Assembly (NCBI GenBank): GCA_002840785.1
Contig: PHCH01000025.1
Location: 1-46,202 of the forward strand
Length of the DNA stretch: 46,202 nt
Reading direction: 5' to 3'
Source: Betaproteobacteria bacterium HGW-Betaproteobacteria-4
GTDB lineage: Bacteria; Pseudomonadota; Gammaproteobacteria; Burkholderiales; Rhodocyclaceae
Made by a program: the position numbers and the translations under genes. Each line of letters begins with the position of its first letter. Positions within the stretch are counted from its first letter, which is position 1. Below, piece by piece: positions 45,277 through 46,202 of the stretch. Below the pieces are notes generated by a model that worked only from the letters and a program-made list of their open reading frames with translations, was not told the DNA's origin and ran no database searches.

Positions 45277-46053
45277 ATGGCAATAGCAGTCGACGCCTGC
45301 GCGGCGCAGCACCAAGGGGATCGCAAGGAACAACAGGATCGCGTCGCGATCCTTCCGCACGCCCGGAAACGGGGCGTCGCCCTGGCCGTCGTCGCCGACG
45401 GCATGGGCGGGCACACCGGCGGGGCGCTGGCCGCCGAGCAGGTCGTGCATACCGCCAAGACCAATCTCGACCAGTTTTCGTCGGCCGACGAAAGTCCGCA
45501 GCGCATGCTCGAAAACGCCATGCGTGAAGCCCACACGATGGTCAAGGCATCGCGTTTCATGAACGAAATGGACCCGCACAGCACGGCCGTCATGCTGCTG
45601 CTGCAACCGGGGAAGATCACCTGGGGCCACTGCGGAGACAGCCGCCTCTACCATTTTCGCGGCAACGCACTGGTCGAGCGCTCGGTCGACCACTCCTACG
45701 TCGAATACCTCCTTTCTGCCGGGAAAATCACCGCCGAACAGGCGCTCACCCATCCCAACCGCAACGTCCTGCTAGCCTCGCTCGGCGGGCAGGAAGAACC
45801 CAAGATCACCCTCTCCGAAACGGTCGACCTCGTCGCCGGCGACGCCTTCGTGCTCTGCTCGGATGGCCTCTGGGCCTATTTCGACGACGAAGAACTCGGC
45901 ATGCTGGTCGCCCAGAATTCAGCCCGGCAGGCCTGCGAGATCCTCATCGACAAGGCCAGGCGAAGGGCCAAAGGCAGCGGCGACAATCTGTCGCTGGCCA
46001 TCATCAAGTTGATTGAGGCCTTGCCGGCCAAGGGGGCGGTGGCGCGGGGCTGA
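45277..46053 (+). CDS. PP2C-family serine/threonine protein phosphatase
   Basis: A 258-residue Stp1/PrpC-like phosphatase. Metal-binding and active-site motifs are in order: QGDRKEQQDR (about 13-22), VVADGMGGHTGG (about 39-50), HSTAVMLLL, GHCGDSRLYHFR (about 118-129), LCSDGLWAYF and GSGDNLSLAII. Such enzymes reverse Ser/Thr phosphorylation by bacterial Hanks kinases; no kinase gene is in the window. The 85-base gap upstream suggests its own promoter. Confidence 0.92.
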   Translation: MAIAVDACAAQHQGDRKEQQDRVAILPHARKRGVALAVVADGMGGHTGGALAAEQVVHTAKTNLDQFSSADESPQRMLENAMREAHTMVKASRFMNEMDPHSTAVMLLLQPGKITWGHCGDSRLYHFRGNALVERSVDHSYVEYLLSAGKITAEQALTHPNRNVLLASLGGQEEPKITLSETVDLVAGDAFVLCSDGLWAYFDDEELGMLVAQNSARQACEILIDKARRRAKGSGDNLSLAIIKLIEALPAKGAVARG

Positions 46054-46131
46054 GCCTTGTCGGCTGCGCCGTGCGTAGTTCGGCGCTTTCCTGGTTTGTT
46101 GGTTTGGGGTTCCGCCCTTGCGGGGCGTCTC

Positions 46132-46159
46132 ACTTTCTTTTGCTTCGCCAAAAGAAAGT
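46132..46159. repeat. Interspersed hairpin element (ACTTTCTTTTG stem)
   Basis: ACTTTCTTTTG (46132-46142), loop CTTCGC, CAAAAGAAAGT (46149-46159): eleven perfect pairs. The surrounding sequence (GGGGCGTCTC before, AAGCAAAGAAAAGGCGACCC after) resembles a hairpin element I recall from many beta- and gammaproteobacterial genomes, often at gene ends. It lies 78 bases after the phosphatase stop and could serve as a transcription end or spacer; it may continue beyond the window. Confidence 0.6.
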
Positions 46160-46202
46160 AAGCAAAGAAAAGGCGACCCTGGGTCGGTGCCGGCTGCGCC
46201 GG

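Overview
The window reads as a chromosomal segment of a GC-rich betaproteobacterium, most likely Rhodocyclales near Dechloromonas/Azonexus. This is inferred from protein character and gene order (glnE divergent from yhdP, then nitrilase-tldD; a Mto-type porin-cytochrome cluster; glcDEF). No rRNA, tRNA, CRISPR array, prophage or intact insertion sequence was seen.

Layout. 1-5.5 kb: RND efflux permease, a frameshifted DUF2892 gene and a PAS-GGDEF-EAL protein with a damaged C-terminus. 5.5-8 kb: two tandem tartronate-semialdehyde-reductase-like genes and a YcgR/PilZ protein. 8-11.2 kb (minus strand): AbrB-type antitoxin, Doc toxin, mtnA, a class II aldolase and a DmeF-like metal exporter, packed almost without gaps. 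11.4-14.6 kb: a soluble FIST-domain chemoreceptor and a methionine-type aminotransferase. 14.6-15.8 kb: a low-GC block with an IS3 transposase relic and a lipoprotein gene, flanked by direct repeats. 15.8-25.2 kb: mscL, broken glnE (minus), yhdP, nitrilase and a tldD with an internal deletion. 25.2-30.7 kb: cytochrome c4, a secreted PilJ-domain protein, aroG and a NarX/NarL-like two-component pair. 30.8-36.6 kb: an extracellular-electron-transfer cluster (monoheme cytochrome, MtrA/MtoA-like decaheme, MtrB/MtoB-like barrel, CbcL-like c/b-type cytochrome fusion). 36.7-38.4 kb (minus): dienoyl-CoA isomerase-like gene, a small hypothetical gene, cob(I)alamin adenosyltransferase. 38.5-46 kb: hydroxypyruvate isomerase, glycerate 2-kinase, glcDEF, an HDOD protein, a PP2C phosphatase, then an interspersed hairpin repeat.

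How genes work together. GlcDEF, Hyi, GckA and the two reductases fit glycolate to glyoxylate to tartronate semialdehyde/hydroxypyruvate to glycerate to 2-phosphoglycerate; glyoxylate carboligase is not in the window. The 30.8-36.6 kb cluster could link the quinone pool through periplasmic hemes to an outer-membrane conduit. MtnA plus the aldolase fit salvage of S-adenosylmethionine by-products.

Most unusual observation: a ~33-bp motif, core SCYACGGTCRAC followed by two A/T-rich tracts about one helical turn apart, occurs at least 13 times on both strands, nearly always inside unrelated genes and in different reading contexts. It looks like a DNA uptake signal sequence and shares CGGTCAA with Pasteurellaceae uptake sequences. 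Separately, four genes (DUF2892, GGDEF-EAL, glnE, tldD) lack short internal segments, which may be real decay or assembly error.
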